Assembly (NCBI RefSeq): GCF_000296215.2
Contig: NZ_CP013949.1
Span: 1,109,501 to 1,173,500 of the forward strand
Direction of reading: 5' to 3'
DNA from: Bradyrhizobium sp. CCGE-LA001
Lineage (GTDB): Bacteria > Pseudomonadota > Alphaproteobacteria > Rhizobiales > Xanthobacteraceae
DNA: 64,000 nt
Position 1 is the first letter of the stretch. Every line of letters begins with the position of its first letter. Positions 39,359 through 48,081 of the stretch are shown here, one piece after another. Under the pieces are notes generated by a model. The model saw only the letters and a program-made list of their open reading frames with translations, had not been told where the DNA came from and did no database searches. The position numbers and the translations under genes were made by a program.

Positions 39359-40114
39359 ATGGCGGCGCTGCACTTCCACAACGTCACGCTCGGCTATGAC
39401 CGGCATCCGGCCGTGCACCACCTCAACGGCGAGGTCGCATCCGGCGCGCTGGTCGCCGTGATCGGTCCGAACGGCGCAGGCAAGTCGACGCTGCTGCGCG
39501 GCATCGTCGGCATCCTCAAGCCGCTCGACGGCAGCATCCATCTCGGCGGGCTCGACAGCAGGGACATCGCCTATCTGCCGCAGAGCGCGGAGATCGACCG
39601 CAGCTTCCCGATCTCGGTGTTCGATTTCGTCGGCACCGGGTTGTGGCGCGGGACCGGCCTGTTCGGCGGCATAGGCAAGGCCGCGCGCGAGAAGATTTTG
39701 CGCGCGATCGCCGCGGTCGGCCTCAACGGCTTCGAGAACCGCCCGATCGGCACGCTCTCCGGCGGCCAGATGCAACGCGTGCTGTTCGCGCGGGTGCTGC
39801 TCCAGGACGCCAGCCTGATCGTGCTCGACGAGCCCTTCAACGCCATCGACAGCAAGACCACGACCGACCTGCTCGCGCTGGTGAAGAATTGGCACGCCGA
39901 GGGCCGCACCGTGCTGGCCGCCCTGCACGACATGGAGATGGTGCGCACCCATTTCAGCGAGACGCTGGTGCTGGCGCGCGGTCCCGTGGCGTGGGGACCA
40001 ACGGACGAGGTGCTGACGCCGGAGAATCTGCTGGTGGCGATGCGGATGTGCGAGGCCTTCGACGACAGCGCGGCGGCCTGCGCGGCCGACGACGGGCGTT
40101 CGCAGGCAGCGTGA
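39359..40114 (+). CDS. znuC: zinc ABC transporter ATP-binding protein
   Basis: This encodes 251 residues. Walker A GPNGAGKST (36-44), Q-loop LPQSAEID, signature LSGGQMQR, Walker B LIVLDEPFNAID and switch LHD are all present. It couples ATP hydrolysis to import through ZnuB. The ATG at 39359 is preferred to GTG at 39353, which overlaps the previous stop. The next gene follows after six bases. Assignment to zinc rather than manganese rests on the Zur box and the COG0523 neighbour. Confidence 0.92.
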   Translation: MAALHFHNVTLGYDRHPAVHHLNGEVASGALVAVIGPNGAGKSTLLRGIVGILKPLDGSIHLGGLDSRDIAYLPQSAEIDRSFPISVFDFVGTGLWRGTGLFGGIGKAAREKILRAIAAVGLNGFENRPIGTLSGGQMQRVLFARVLLQDASLIVLDEPFNAIDSKTTTDLLALVKNWHAEGRTVLAALHDMEMVRTHFSETLVLARGPVAWGPTDEVLTPENLLVAMRMCEAFDDSAAACAADDGRSQAA

Positions 40115-40120
40115 CCTCAA

Positions 40121-40990
40121 ATGATCTATGACGCGCTGATCGGTCCCTTCACCGAATTCGAGTTCATGCGGCGGGCGCTCGCTGCCGTGATCGCGCTCGC
40201 GCTGGCGGGCGCGCCGATCGGCGTGTTCCTGATGCTGCGGCGGATGAGCCTCGTCGGTGACGCCATGGCGCACGCGATCCTGCCGGGCGCTGCGGTCGGC
40301 TTTCTGCTCTCCGGCCTTAATCTGTTCGCGATGACGGCCGGCGGCCTGATCGCCGGCTTCGCGGTCGCGATCCTCGCCGGCGTGGTGGCGCGTTCGACGG
40401 GGCTGAAGGAAGACGCTTCGCTGGCCACCTTCTACCTGGCCTCGCTGGCGCTCGGCGTCACCATTGTCTCGATCAAGGGCACCAATATCGACCTGTTGCA
40501 TGTGCTGTTCGGCAACATCCTCGCGATGGACGACCAGACGCTGCTTGTCGTGGCCTTCAACGCCACGGTGACGCTGCTGGTGCTCGCGGTGATCTACCGT
40601 CCGCTGGTGATCGAGAGCGTCGATCCCCTGTTCCTCCGCACCGTCAGCCGCGCCGGCGGGCCAGCGCATCTCGCCTTCCTCGCGCTCGTCGTCATCAACC
40701 TCGTCAACGGCTTCCAGGCGCTCGGCACGCTGCTTGCGGTGGGTCTCATGATCCTGCCGGCTGGCATTGCCCGGTTCTGGTCGCGCGATCTCACCGCCAT
40801 GATCTGCATCGCGGTCGTCGCCGCCGCGATCTCGGGCTATGCCGGTCTCGTGCTGTCGTTCCAGACCCGTGTGCCCTCGGGCCCGGCGATCATTCTCGTG
40901 GCGACGGTGATCTACATGGCCTCCGTGTTGTTCGGCCGCATCGGCGGTATTGTCCGGCAATTGTTTCCCGGCCGGCATCTGGAAGCATGA
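40121..40990 (+). CDS. znuB: zinc ABC transporter permease
   Basis: This encodes 289 residues with about eight membrane helices. LMLRRMSLVGDAMAHAILPG near the N-terminus and LVNGFQALGTLLAVGLMILP with PAGIARFW match the ABC-3 (ZnuB/MntB) family. Its stop overlaps the start of znuA (ATGA). Confidence 0.93.
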   Translation: MIYDALIGPFTEFEFMRRALAAVIALALAGAPIGVFLMLRRMSLVGDAMAHAILPGAAVGFLLSGLNLFAMTAGGLIAGFAVAILAGVVARSTGLKEDASLATFYLASLALGVTIVSIKGTNIDLLHVLFGNILAMDDQTLLVVAFNATVTLLVLAVIYRPLVIESVDPLFLRTVSRAGGPAHLAFLALVVINLVNGFQALGTLLAVGLMILPAGIARFWSRDLTAMICIAVVAAAISGYAGLVLSFQTRVPSGPAIILVATVIYMASVLFGRIGGIVRQLFPGRHLEA

Positions 40991-41856
40991 CGATGCGGCT
41001 CATCCTGCTTTGTGCGCTGTTGGTGATCGCCTCGCCGCTGCATGCCGCCGAGCGGCTCAACGTCGTTGCGAGCTTCTCGATCCTGGCCGATTTCGTCCGC
41101 AATGTCGGTGGTGACAGGGTCAATCTGACCACGCTGGTCGGCGCCGACAGCGACGTCCACGTCTACACGCCGGCCCCCGCCGATGCGAAGCGCGTCGCGG
41201 CTGCCAAGCTCGTCATCGTCAACGGGCTCGGCCTCGAAGGCTGGCTGCCGCGCCTCGTGCAGTCCGCGGGCAGCAAGGCGAAGGTCGTGACTGCGAGCGC
41301 CGGCATCACGCCGCTGAAATTAGGCGCGGCCGCAGATCCCCACGCCTGGCAGTCCATCCCGAACACCAAGGTCTACGTCACCGACATCGCCAATGCGCTC
41401 GCCGCGGCCGCTCCGGACGATGCGGATGTTTTCCGCGCCCAGGCCAAGGCCTATCTGGAAAAGCTCGACTCGCTCGATCGCGAGGTCCGCGATGCCGTGG
41501 CGAAAATCCCAACCGAGCGGCGCAAGGTGATCTCCACCCACGACGCCTTCGGCTATTTTTCCGCCGAATACGGTATCCAGTTCATCGCCCCCCTGGGCGT
41601 CTCTACGGAGACCGAACCCAGCGCGCGCGACATCGCCGCCATCATCGGCCAGATCAAGGTGCAGAAAATCCCGGCCGTGTTCCTGGAGAATATCAGCGAC
41701 GACCGGCTGATCCGGCGAATCGCGGCCGAGACCGGCGCCAAGGTCGGCGGGACCCTGATTTCGGACGGTTTGACCGGCGAAAAGGGGCCTGCACCCACTT
41801 ACATTGACATGGTCAGGCACAATATAAAGGCCCTGACCAGCGCGCTTGACCAATAG
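40987..41856 (+). CDS. znuA: zinc ABC transporter substrate-binding protein
   Basis: This encodes 289 residues. The signal peptide (LILLCALLVIASPLHA) is followed by a cluster A-I fold. Ligands are His58 (SDVHVYTP), His118 (DPHAW), His184 (STHDAFGYF) and probably Asp259 (ISDGLTG): three His plus Asp, as in zinc-type members. The usual His-rich loop of ZnuA is missing; a His-rich stretch is instead found on the separate peptide at 39126. Periplasmic. Confidence 0.93.
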   Translation: MTMRLILLCALLVIASPLHAAERLNVVASFSILADFVRNVGGDRVNLTTLVGADSDVHVYTPAPADAKRVAAAKLVIVNGLGLEGWLPRLVQSAGSKAKVVTASAGITPLKLGAAADPHAWQSIPNTKVYVTDIANALAAAAPDDADVFRAQAKAYLEKLDSLDREVRDAVAKIPTERRKVISTHDAFGYFSAEYGIQFIAPLGVSTETEPSARDIAAIIGQIKVQKIPAVFLENISDDRLIRRIAAETGAKVGGTLISDGLTGEKGPAPTYIDMVRHNIKALTSALDQ

Positions 41857-41908
41857 GGCAGGGCCACCCGCCTCGCGTCGCGCGAACAAGCCTGATGTCG
41901 GAGTTCTT

Positions 41909-42955
41909 ATGTCTGAAGCGACTTCCCAGAAGATTCCCGTGACCGTGCTGACCGGCTATCTCGGCGCCGGCAAGACCACGCTCTTGAACCGCATCCTGTC
42001 GGAGAATCACGGCAAGAAATACGCTGTCATCGTCAACGAATTCGGCGAGATCGGCATCGATAACGATCTCATCATCGGCGCCGATGAAGAAGTGTTCGAG
42101 ATGAACAACGGCTGCATCTGCTGCACCGTGCGCGGCGACCTCGTCCGCATCATGGACGGCCTGATGAAGCGCAAGGGCAAGTTCGACGCCATCATCGTCG
42201 AGACCACCGGCCTCGCCGATCCCGCGCCAGTCGCCCAGACCTTCTTCGTCGACGAGGACGTGCAGAAGAACGCCCGGCTCGACGCCGTGGTCACGGTCGC
42301 CGACGCCAAATGGCTGTCCGACCGGCTCAAGGATGCGCCCGAGGCCAAGAACCAGATCGCCTTCGCCGACGTCATCGTCCTGAACAAGACCGACCTCGTC
42401 AACAAGGGCGAGCTCGCCGAGGTCGAGGCCCGCATCCGCGGCATCAATCCCTATGCGAAGCTGCACCGCACCGAGCGCTGCTCGGTGGCACTGGCCGACG
42501 TGCTCGATCGCGGCGCGTTCGACCTCGACCGCATCCTCGACATCGAGCCGGATTTCCTGGAGGCCGACGATCATGACCATGACCATGATCATCACCATCA
42601 TGGCCACGACCACGACCACCATCATCACGGTCATGGCCTGAAGCACTATCACGACGAGGATATGCAATCGTTGTCGCTGAAGACCGACAAGCCGCTCGAT
42701 CCCAATGTGTTCATGCCCTGGCTCCAGAATCTGGTGCAGGTCGAGGGCGGCAAGATCCTGCGCTCCAAGGGCATCCTCGCTTTCCACGACGATGACGACC
42801 GCTACGTCTTCCAGGGCGTCCACATGATGCTGGAGGGCAACCACCAGCGGAAGTGGAAGGAGGGTGAGCCGCGCGAGAGCCGCCTCGTCTTCATCGGCCG
42901 CGAATTGCCCGAAGAGGCGATCCGCAAGGGTTTCGAGAGCTGCATCGTTTCGTGA
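41909..42955 (+). CDS. COG0523/CobW-type zinc GTPase (metallochaperone)
   Basis: This encodes 348 residues starting MSEATSQKIPVTVLTGYLGA. Walker A GYLGAGKTT (16-24), the metal motif CICC (69-72), ETTGLADP and NKTDLV identify a G3E GTPase of the COG0523 group. A His-rich loop (about 222-250, repeats of HDHDHH) precedes the CobW C-terminal domain. These Zur-linked GTPases deliver zinc to client enzymes under deficiency. The next gene starts at the stop codon (TGATG). Confidence 0.92.
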   Translation: MSEATSQKIPVTVLTGYLGAGKTTLLNRILSENHGKKYAVIVNEFGEIGIDNDLIIGADEEVFEMNNGCICCTVRGDLVRIMDGLMKRKGKFDAIIVETTGLADPAPVAQTFFVDEDVQKNARLDAVVTVADAKWLSDRLKDAPEAKNQIAFADVIVLNKTDLVNKGELAEVEARIRGINPYAKLHRTERCSVALADVLDRGAFDLDRILDIEPDFLEADDHDHDHDHHHHGHDHDHHHHGHGLKHYHDEDMQSLSLKTDKPLDPNVFMPWLQNLVQVEGGKILRSKGILAFHDDDDRYVFQGVHMMLEGNHQRKWKEGEPRESRLVFIGRELPEEAIRKGFESCIVS

Positions 42956-43974
42956 TGAAAGAGTTTACGCCGGCCCCCGACTCCGCCTCGATCGTCTCCG
43001 TTACCGACCGCGTCAAGCCCGTGGCACTCGGCATGGCCGTGACGTCGGTGCATTTTCTCGGTCCCCGCGCCGCCTTCGTCGGCGGCGAGGAGAACGTCGC
43101 ACTCGTCGATAGCCAGGGAGAGACCACCAAGGTGGCCGTGCACAGCGGCGGCATTCTCTCGACCGCCTCCGACGGCAAGCGCATCGTCATGGGCGGCGAC
43201 GACGGCAAGGTCGTCTCGCTCGACGCCAAGGGCGAGGTGACGTTGCTCGCGACCGACCCGAAGCGGCGCTGGATCGACGCGGTGGCGCTGCATTCGGACG
43301 GCGCCTTCGCCTGGTCGGCCGGCAAGACCGCGACCGTCAAGAGCGGCAGGAGCGAGGAGAAATCGCTCGAGGTGCCCTCGACCGTCGGCGGGCTCGCCTT
43401 CGCGCCAAAGGGTCTGCGGCTCGCGATCGCGCATTACAACGGCGCGACGCTGTGGTTTCCGAACATGGAGGGCTCGGCCGAATTTCTGCCTTGGGCCGGC
43501 TCGCATCTCGGTGTCACCTTCAGCCCGGACAACAAATTCCTGGTCACCACGATGCACGAGGCGGCGCTGCACGGCTGGCGGCTCGCCGACAACAGGCACA
43601 TGCGCATGACCGGCTATCCCGGCCGCGTCCGCTCGATGTCCTGGAGCGCAGGCGGCAAGGGGCTCGCGACCTCGGGCGCCGACACCGTCATCATCTGGCC
43701 GTTCGCCAGCAAGGACGGCCCGATGGGCAAGGAGCCTGCGATGCTTGCCCCGCTTCAGGCGCGCGTATCCGTGGTTGCCTGCCATCCGAAGAACGACATC
43801 CTGGCCGCAGGTTACAGCGACGGCACCGTGCTGATGGTGCGGTTGGAAGACGGCGCCGAGATTCTGGTCCGCCGCAACGGCACCCCGCCGGTGGCCGCAC
43901 TCGCCTGGAATGCGAAGGGCACCCTGCTGGCCTTTGCGGACGAAAGTGGGGACGGCGGCCTGCTGGAGCTTTAA
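42955..43974 (+). CDS. WD40-repeat protein of the zinc locus
   Basis: This encodes 339 residues. Repeated GGDDGKVVSLDAKGEV, VTTMHEAALHGWRLADNRHM, SWSAGGKGLATSGADTVIIW and VACHPKNDILAAGYSDGTVL blades show a seven-bladed propeller. No signal peptide. It starts at the stop codon of the COG0523 gene, so it is co-translated. WD40 partners next to COG0523 GTPases recur in alphaproteobacteria; it may be a scaffold for delivery of zinc. Confidence 0.85.
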   Translation: MKEFTPAPDSASIVSVTDRVKPVALGMAVTSVHFLGPRAAFVGGEENVALVDSQGETTKVAVHSGGILSTASDGKRIVMGGDDGKVVSLDAKGEVTLLATDPKRRWIDAVALHSDGAFAWSAGKTATVKSGRSEEKSLEVPSTVGGLAFAPKGLRLAIAHYNGATLWFPNMEGSAEFLPWAGSHLGVTFSPDNKFLVTTMHEAALHGWRLADNRHMRMTGYPGRVRSMSWSAGGKGLATSGADTVIIWPFASKDGPMGKEPAMLAPLQARVSVVACHPKNDILAAGYSDGTVLMVRLEDGAEILVRRNGTPPVAALAWNAKGTLLAFADESGDGGLLEL

Positions 43975-44004
43975 TCTGTCATGGTTCCCACCGTATAGGG
44001 GACC

Positions 44005-44721
44005 ATGCGATTTCTCACGACCTTTCAGCTTGCCGATTTTGGCGACACCCTGGTCAGCTTGCTCACGGCCTTCGTGCTGGGCACGCTGATCGGCGCCGAG
44101 CGGCAGTACCGCCAGCGCACCGCGGGCTTGCGCACCAACGTGCTGGTCGCGGTGGGAGCGGCAGCCTTCGTTGATCTCGCGATGCATCTGGACGGTGCCG
44201 AGGGGGCGGTGCGGGTGATCTCCTATGTGGTCTCCGGCATTGGCTTTCTCGGCGCCGGCGTCATCATGAAGCAGGGCATGGACGTCCGTGGCCTCAACAC
44301 CGCGGCGACGCTATGGGCCTCGGCCGCGGTCGGCTCCTGCGCCGGGGCCGACATGGTCGCGCAGGCCGCGGCGCTCACCGTCTTCGTCATTGCCGGCAAC
44401 ACCATGCTGCGCCCGCTGGTCAATGCCATCAACCGCATCCCCCTGAACGAGAAGGCGCTGGAGGCCACCTACTATTTCAAGCTCGCGGTGGCCGCCGACG
44501 CCTTGCCCGACATGCGCGACCGCCTCGTCGAGAAGCTCGAGGCCGCGAACTATCCGGTCGCCGATATCGAGCTCGTCGAGATCGGCGAGGACATGCTGGA
44601 GATCGTTGCGAAGCTCGTCGCGAGCGCCGTTGATCCGAACGAGTTGAACGTGGTGGCGACCGATTTGCAGCATTTGCCGGGCGTGCGGCATGCCACCTGG
44701 GAAGTCAGCACAACGGAGTGA
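44005..44721 (+). CDS. MgtC/SapB-family membrane protein
   Basis: This encodes 238 residues. LGTLIGAERQYRQRTAGLRT (conserved E-R-Q), TNVLVAVGAAAFVDLA, VVSGIGFLGAGVIMKQG and DVRGLNTAATLWASAAVGSC give the MgtC family four-helix core. A soluble C-terminal ACT-like domain follows (about 150-235). MgtC is linked to growth under low magnesium and to ATP synthase control. It lies 30 bases after the zinc operon and may be read through from it. Confidence 0.9.
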   Translation: MRFLTTFQLADFGDTLVSLLTAFVLGTLIGAERQYRQRTAGLRTNVLVAVGAAAFVDLAMHLDGAEGAVRVISYVVSGIGFLGAGVIMKQGMDVRGLNTAATLWASAAVGSCAGADMVAQAAALTVFVIAGNTMLRPLVNAINRIPLNEKALEATYYFKLAVAADALPDMRDRLVEKLEAANYPVADIELVEIGEDMLEIVAKLVASAVDPNELNVVATDLQHLPGVRHATWEVSTTE

Positions 44722-44822
44722 GCGCGGCGTTTTGGCGCGCAGAGGCCGGGTTCCCGCTCCTTCGATGCCGGAACCCGCGCGCCCCAGTTTCGTTGATCCC
44801 GCGGACAAAGGCGGTGATCGAC

Positions 44823-45158
44823 ATGCCCGGCCAAGAGACCAAGCGTAGACTGAAATTCGACCTGACAATCGCCACTTCGCTGTTCGCAGCTGGCGTCGTG
44901 GTGTCGGTGTTGTCGCTCGCCCAGATCCGTGCCGAAAGCCGGCTGCAGCTGGCGCAGGCAACGCCGCCGCTGCAGGGCACGCCGTCCGACGATCAGAACA
45001 AGCCCGCGGAATCCAAGCCGGGCGGCGATCGCCCGACCACGCCGGCCCCCGAGCCCGCGCGGCCGGATCCGCAGACTCAGGGCGCGGCGGGCGCGGCCAA
45101 GCCAGCTTTGCCGCCGGCGCCGGCGGAGAAGGTCGGGCCGCCGATCAAGGAGAAGTAG
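44823..45158 (+). CDS. Pro/Ala-rich membrane-anchored protein
   Basis: This encodes 111 residues starting MPGQETKRRLKFD. One N-terminal helix (about 15-35, TIATSLFAAGVVVSVLSLAQ) is followed by a disordered Pro-, Ala-, Gln- and Asp-rich tail (about 45-111). It has no recognisable domain. The reading from 44718 adds 35 unlikely residues. Confidence 0.5.
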   Translation: MPGQETKRRLKFDLTIATSLFAAGVVVSVLSLAQIRAESRLQLAQATPPLQGTPSDDQNKPAESKPGGDRPTTPAPEPARPDPQTQGAAGAAKPALPPAPAEKVGPPIKEK

Positions 45159-45178
45159 GCGATCGCTCCGCATTCGGT

Positions 45179-45277
45179 GTCATCCCCGCCGAAGGCGGGG
45201 GATCCAGTATTCCGCGAAAGCGCGTGGATACGAAGAGGCCGCGGCGTACTGGATGCCCCGCCTTCGCGGGGCATGAC
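45179..45277. repeat. dispersed palindromic repeat (GTCAT...ATGAC type), copy 1
   Basis: GTCATCCCCGCC...GGGGGATCCAGTA and TACTGGATGCCCCGCC...GGGGCATGAC form inverted arms. A second copy with different stem bases lies at 63114-63215. Confidence 0.65.
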
Positions 45278-45302
45278 AGCGGTGGGTGCGGGACGCGCCC
45301 TT

Positions 45303-46745
45303 TCACCGCACCAGAATATTCCGGAACTGCCAGGGATCGCTCGTATCGATATCCTCCGGGAACAGTCCCGGACGATCCGTCAGCGGCGTCCAGTCGGTAT
45401 AAAAGCCCTTCACCGGGCCGAGATACGGCAGCTGGATCTCCAGCAGACGATCGAAATCCATCTCGTCGGCTTCGACGATGCCTTCGTTCGGGTTTTCCAG
45501 CGCCCACACCATGCCGCCGAGCACGGCAGAGGTCACCTGCAGGCCGGTGGCGTTCTGATAGGGCGCGAGCTCGCGGGTTTCTTCGATAGAGAGCTGCGAG
45601 CCGTACCAATAGGCGTTGTTGTCATGGCCGAACAGCAGCACGCCGAGCTCGTCGATGCCGTCGACGATCTCGTTCTCGTCGAGGATGTGGTGCCTCTCCT
45701 GCATCTTCGCAGCACGGCCGAACATCTCGTGCAGCGACAGCACGGCATCGTCGGCCGGATGATAGGCGTAGTGGCAGGTCGGCCGGTAGATCGCCGTGCC
45801 CGATGCGTCACGCACCGTGAAGTAGTCGGCGATCGAGATCGACTCGTTGTGGGTGACCAGGAAGCCGTATTGCGCCCCGCGGGTTGGGCACCAGGTGCGC
45901 ACGCGCGTGTTGGCGCCGGGCTGCATCAGATAGATGGCGGCGCCGCAGCCGGCTTCGTGGGTCCTCGCATTCTCGGGCATCCATTTCTCATGGGTGCCCC
46001 AGCCGAGCTCGGACGGCTGCACGCCCTCCGACAGGAAGCCTTCCACCGACCAGGTGTTGACGAACACGTCGGGCTCTTTCGGCTTCTTCGAGCGCTGGGT
46101 GTCGCGCTCGGCGATGTGGATGCCCTTGACGCCGGCCTGCCGCATCAGATCCGCCCATTCCGCCTTGGTCTTCGGCTTGGGGGCATTGAGCTTCAGGTCG
46201 GCAGCGACGTTGAGCAGCGCCTGCTTCACGAAGAAGGAGACCATGCCGGGATTCGCGCCACAGCAGGAGACGGCCGTGGTCGAGCCCTTGGGTCGCGCGC
46301 GCTTGGCGGCCAGCGTCACTTCGCGCAGCGCGTAATTGGAGCGCGCTTCCGGGCCTTTCGAGGCGTCGAAATAGAAGCCGAGCCAGGGCTCGTTGACGGT
46401 GTCGATGTAGAGCGCGCCGAGCTCGTTGCAGAGCTCCATGATGTCGGTGGAGCCGGTGTCGACCGATAGATTGACGCAAAAGCCTTGGCCGCCGCCTTCG
46501 GTCAGCAGCGGGGTCAGCAATTCGCGGTAATTGTCTCGGGTCACGGCCTTCTGGATGAAGCGCACATTGTGCTTCTCGCAATGCGCCTTGCGGCCCTCGT
46601 CCTTGGGATCGATCACTGTCACGCGCGACTTGTCGTAATCGAGATGCCGCTCGATCAGCGGCAGCGTGCCTTTGCCGATGGAGCCGAAGCCGACCATGAC
46701 GATGGGACCAGTGATCTTCGCGTAGATCTGCGAGGGAGGGCTCAT
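45303..46745 (-). CDS. hss: homospermidine synthase
   Basis: This encodes 480 residues starting MSPPSQIYAKITGP. The NAD-binding motif VGFGSIGKGTLP (18-29), IDTVNEPWLGFYFD, CCGANPGMVSFFVKQAL and a WGTHEKWMPENA segment match bacterial homospermidine synthase. It uses NAD to join putrescine units (or putrescine and spermidine) into sym-homospermidine, the main polyamine of many rhizobia. It is the last gene of the minus-strand polyamine block. Confidence 0.96.
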   Translation of the reverse strand: MSPPSQIYAKITGPIVMVGFGSIGKGTLPLIERHLDYDKSRVTVIDPKDEGRKAHCEKHNVRFIQKAVTRDNYRELLTPLLTEGGGQGFCVNLSVDTGSTDIMELCNELGALYIDTVNEPWLGFYFDASKGPEARSNYALREVTLAAKRARPKGSTTAVSCCGANPGMVSFFVKQALLNVAADLKLNAPKPKTKAEWADLMRQAGVKGIHIAERDTQRSKKPKEPDVFVNTWSVEGFLSEGVQPSELGWGTHEKWMPENARTHEAGCGAAIYLMQPGANTRVRTWCPTRGAQYGFLVTHNESISIADYFTVRDASGTAIYRPTCHYAYHPADDAVLSLHEMFGRAAKMQERHHILDENEIVDGIDELGVLLFGHDNNAYWYGSQLSIEETRELAPYQNATGLQVTSAVLGGMVWALENPNEGIVEADEMDFDRLLEIQLPYLGPVKGFYTDWTPLTDRPGLFPEDIDTSDPWQFRNILVR

Positions 46746-46828
46746 GGGATGGTTTCTCCGGAACGTGCTGGCAGGCAAGGGGTGGGTGGATCAGGCGATG
46801 CGGCGCTTCTCAGATGCTGCGGCGCCTT

Positions 46829-47218
46829 TTAGAGGCTGCGGCGCTTGGCGGTGACTTCGATCTCGACCTTCATCTCGGGCTTGGCGAGAGCGGTGACGAC
46901 CAGCAACGTCGCAGCCGGCCTGATGTCACCGAGAACCTCGCCGCAGACGGCGAAGTGGGCGTCGATGTAGCTGGCGTCGGTGACGTAATAGGTCGCACGG
47001 ACGATGTCGGCCATCTCGAATCCGCCCTCCTTCAGGGCGGCTGCGATGGTCTTGAAGCAGTTGCGTGACTGGCTCGTGACATCGGCCGGCATCGTCATCG
47101 TCGTGTAGTCATAGCCCGTGGTTCCCGCGACGAAGGCGAACTCGCCGTCGATCACGGCGCGGCTGTAGCCGACGGTCTTCTCGAGCGGAGAGCCGGTGGA
47201 GATCAGGCGACGGGACAT
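46829..47218 (-). CDS. RidA-family protein
   Basis: This encodes 129 residues. GYSRAVIDGEFAFVAGTTGY, SRNCFKTIAAALKEGGFEMA, DIVRATYYVTDASYID and PAATLLVVTALAKPEMKVEI match the RidA/YjgF fold. Arg (in IRPAATLL) and Glu (in VEIEVTA) fit the enamine/imine deaminase site. RidA removes reactive 2-aminoacrylate made by PLP enzymes; here it lies between ornithine decarboxylase and homospermidine synthase. Confidence 0.9.
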   Translation of the reverse strand: MSRRLISTGSPLEKTVGYSRAVIDGEFAFVAGTTGYDYTTMTMPADVTSQSRNCFKTIAAALKEGGFEMADIVRATYYVTDASYIDAHFAVCGEVLGDIRPAATLLVVTALAKPEMKVEIEVTAKRRSL

Positions 47219-47363
47219 GGTCGTGGGCCTCGACTGAAGGGGTGTTTCGCGGCGTTAAACGGCGTTTCCGGGGCCCGCGCAACCCCAAAGGAACGGCTTA
47301 GCGGAGACGCGGCTGAGCGCTGCCGCGGAACGCGGCTTCGGTCGTCGCCATCATGGCGATCCC

Positions 47364-47951
47364 TCAGGCCGCGTGCGCGTGGAGGGCGCGAACCGCCCTC
47401 CGTTTGGGCAGGGGCGCGCCGGTCGGGACGATCATCCCTTCGGCGCCGTCGAGCGCGCCGTCCGCGAACTCGATCGCCAGCAGGCGGTCGCGCTCGAACG
47501 GGCCGGGCAGCGACAGCGCGCCGGTCTTCTCGCCGGAGAAGCCGAAGCGGGCGTAATAAGGGGCATCGCCGAGCAGGATCACGGCGTCCTGCCCGCGCGC
47601 CCGGGCGGCGGCCAGCGCTTGATGCATCAGCGCGGCGCCGATCCCGAGCTCGCGGCAGGCAGGGTCGACCGCCAACGGTCCGAGGACCAGAGCGGGCCTG
47701 CCTCCGGCGCTGACGTGCCACAGCCGCACGGTTCCCACGAGCTTGCCCTCGCGCACAGCCGACAGGGCAAGGCCCGCGGCGGGTGCACGTCCATCGCGCA
47801 GGCGCTGGCAGGTGCGGCCATGGCGATTCTCGCCAAAGCAGGCATCGAGCAGCGCTTCACGCATCGCGACATCGGCAGCACGTTCCGCACGGATCACGAA
47901 CGGAGCGGCTTTCGAGGTGAGGGCGAGCTGTGGCTTCCGAGGAGCAGTCAT
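47364..47951 (-). CDS. GNAT-family N-acetyltransferase (YhbS-like)
   Basis: This encodes 195 residues. LGPLAVDPACRELGIGAALM is the acetyl-CoA binding loop and VILLGDAPYYARFGFSGEKT is the typical YhbS-type follow-up. The N-terminus has AADVAMREALLDACFGENRH. The substrate is unknown; since the gene lies between ornithine decarboxylase and hss it might acetylate a polyamine or diamine, which is only an inference. Confidence 0.85.
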   Translation of the reverse strand: MTAPRKPQLALTSKAAPFVIRAERAADVAMREALLDACFGENRHGRTCQRLRDGRAPAAGLALSAVREGKLVGTVRLWHVSAGGRPALVLGPLAVDPACRELGIGAALMHQALAAARARGQDAVILLGDAPYYARFGFSGEKTGALSLPGPFERDRLLAIEFADGALDGAEGMIVPTGAPLPKRRAVRALHAHAA

Positions 47952-48081
47952 GGCGCGTCAGTCCCCGCTTGAAGGACGCGCGATCGGCGCGCCTGTCCAA
48001 GACGTCGTCAGAAATCGAGATGTGAGGGAGGAGCCGGCAAGCCGGCTCCCGGGTTCGTCAGGCCTCAAACCGAGAGGCAAA

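Noticed and set aside
39173..40978. 601-residue minus-strand frame across the zinc transporter genes
   Set aside because: Rich in Asp, Arg, His and Gln with no fold, and opposite to three clearly recognised genes (znuC, znuB and the His-rich peptide).
45177..46469. 430-residue plus-strand frame opposite hss
   Set aside because: Shadow of the conserved homospermidine synthase frame; low-complexity composition.
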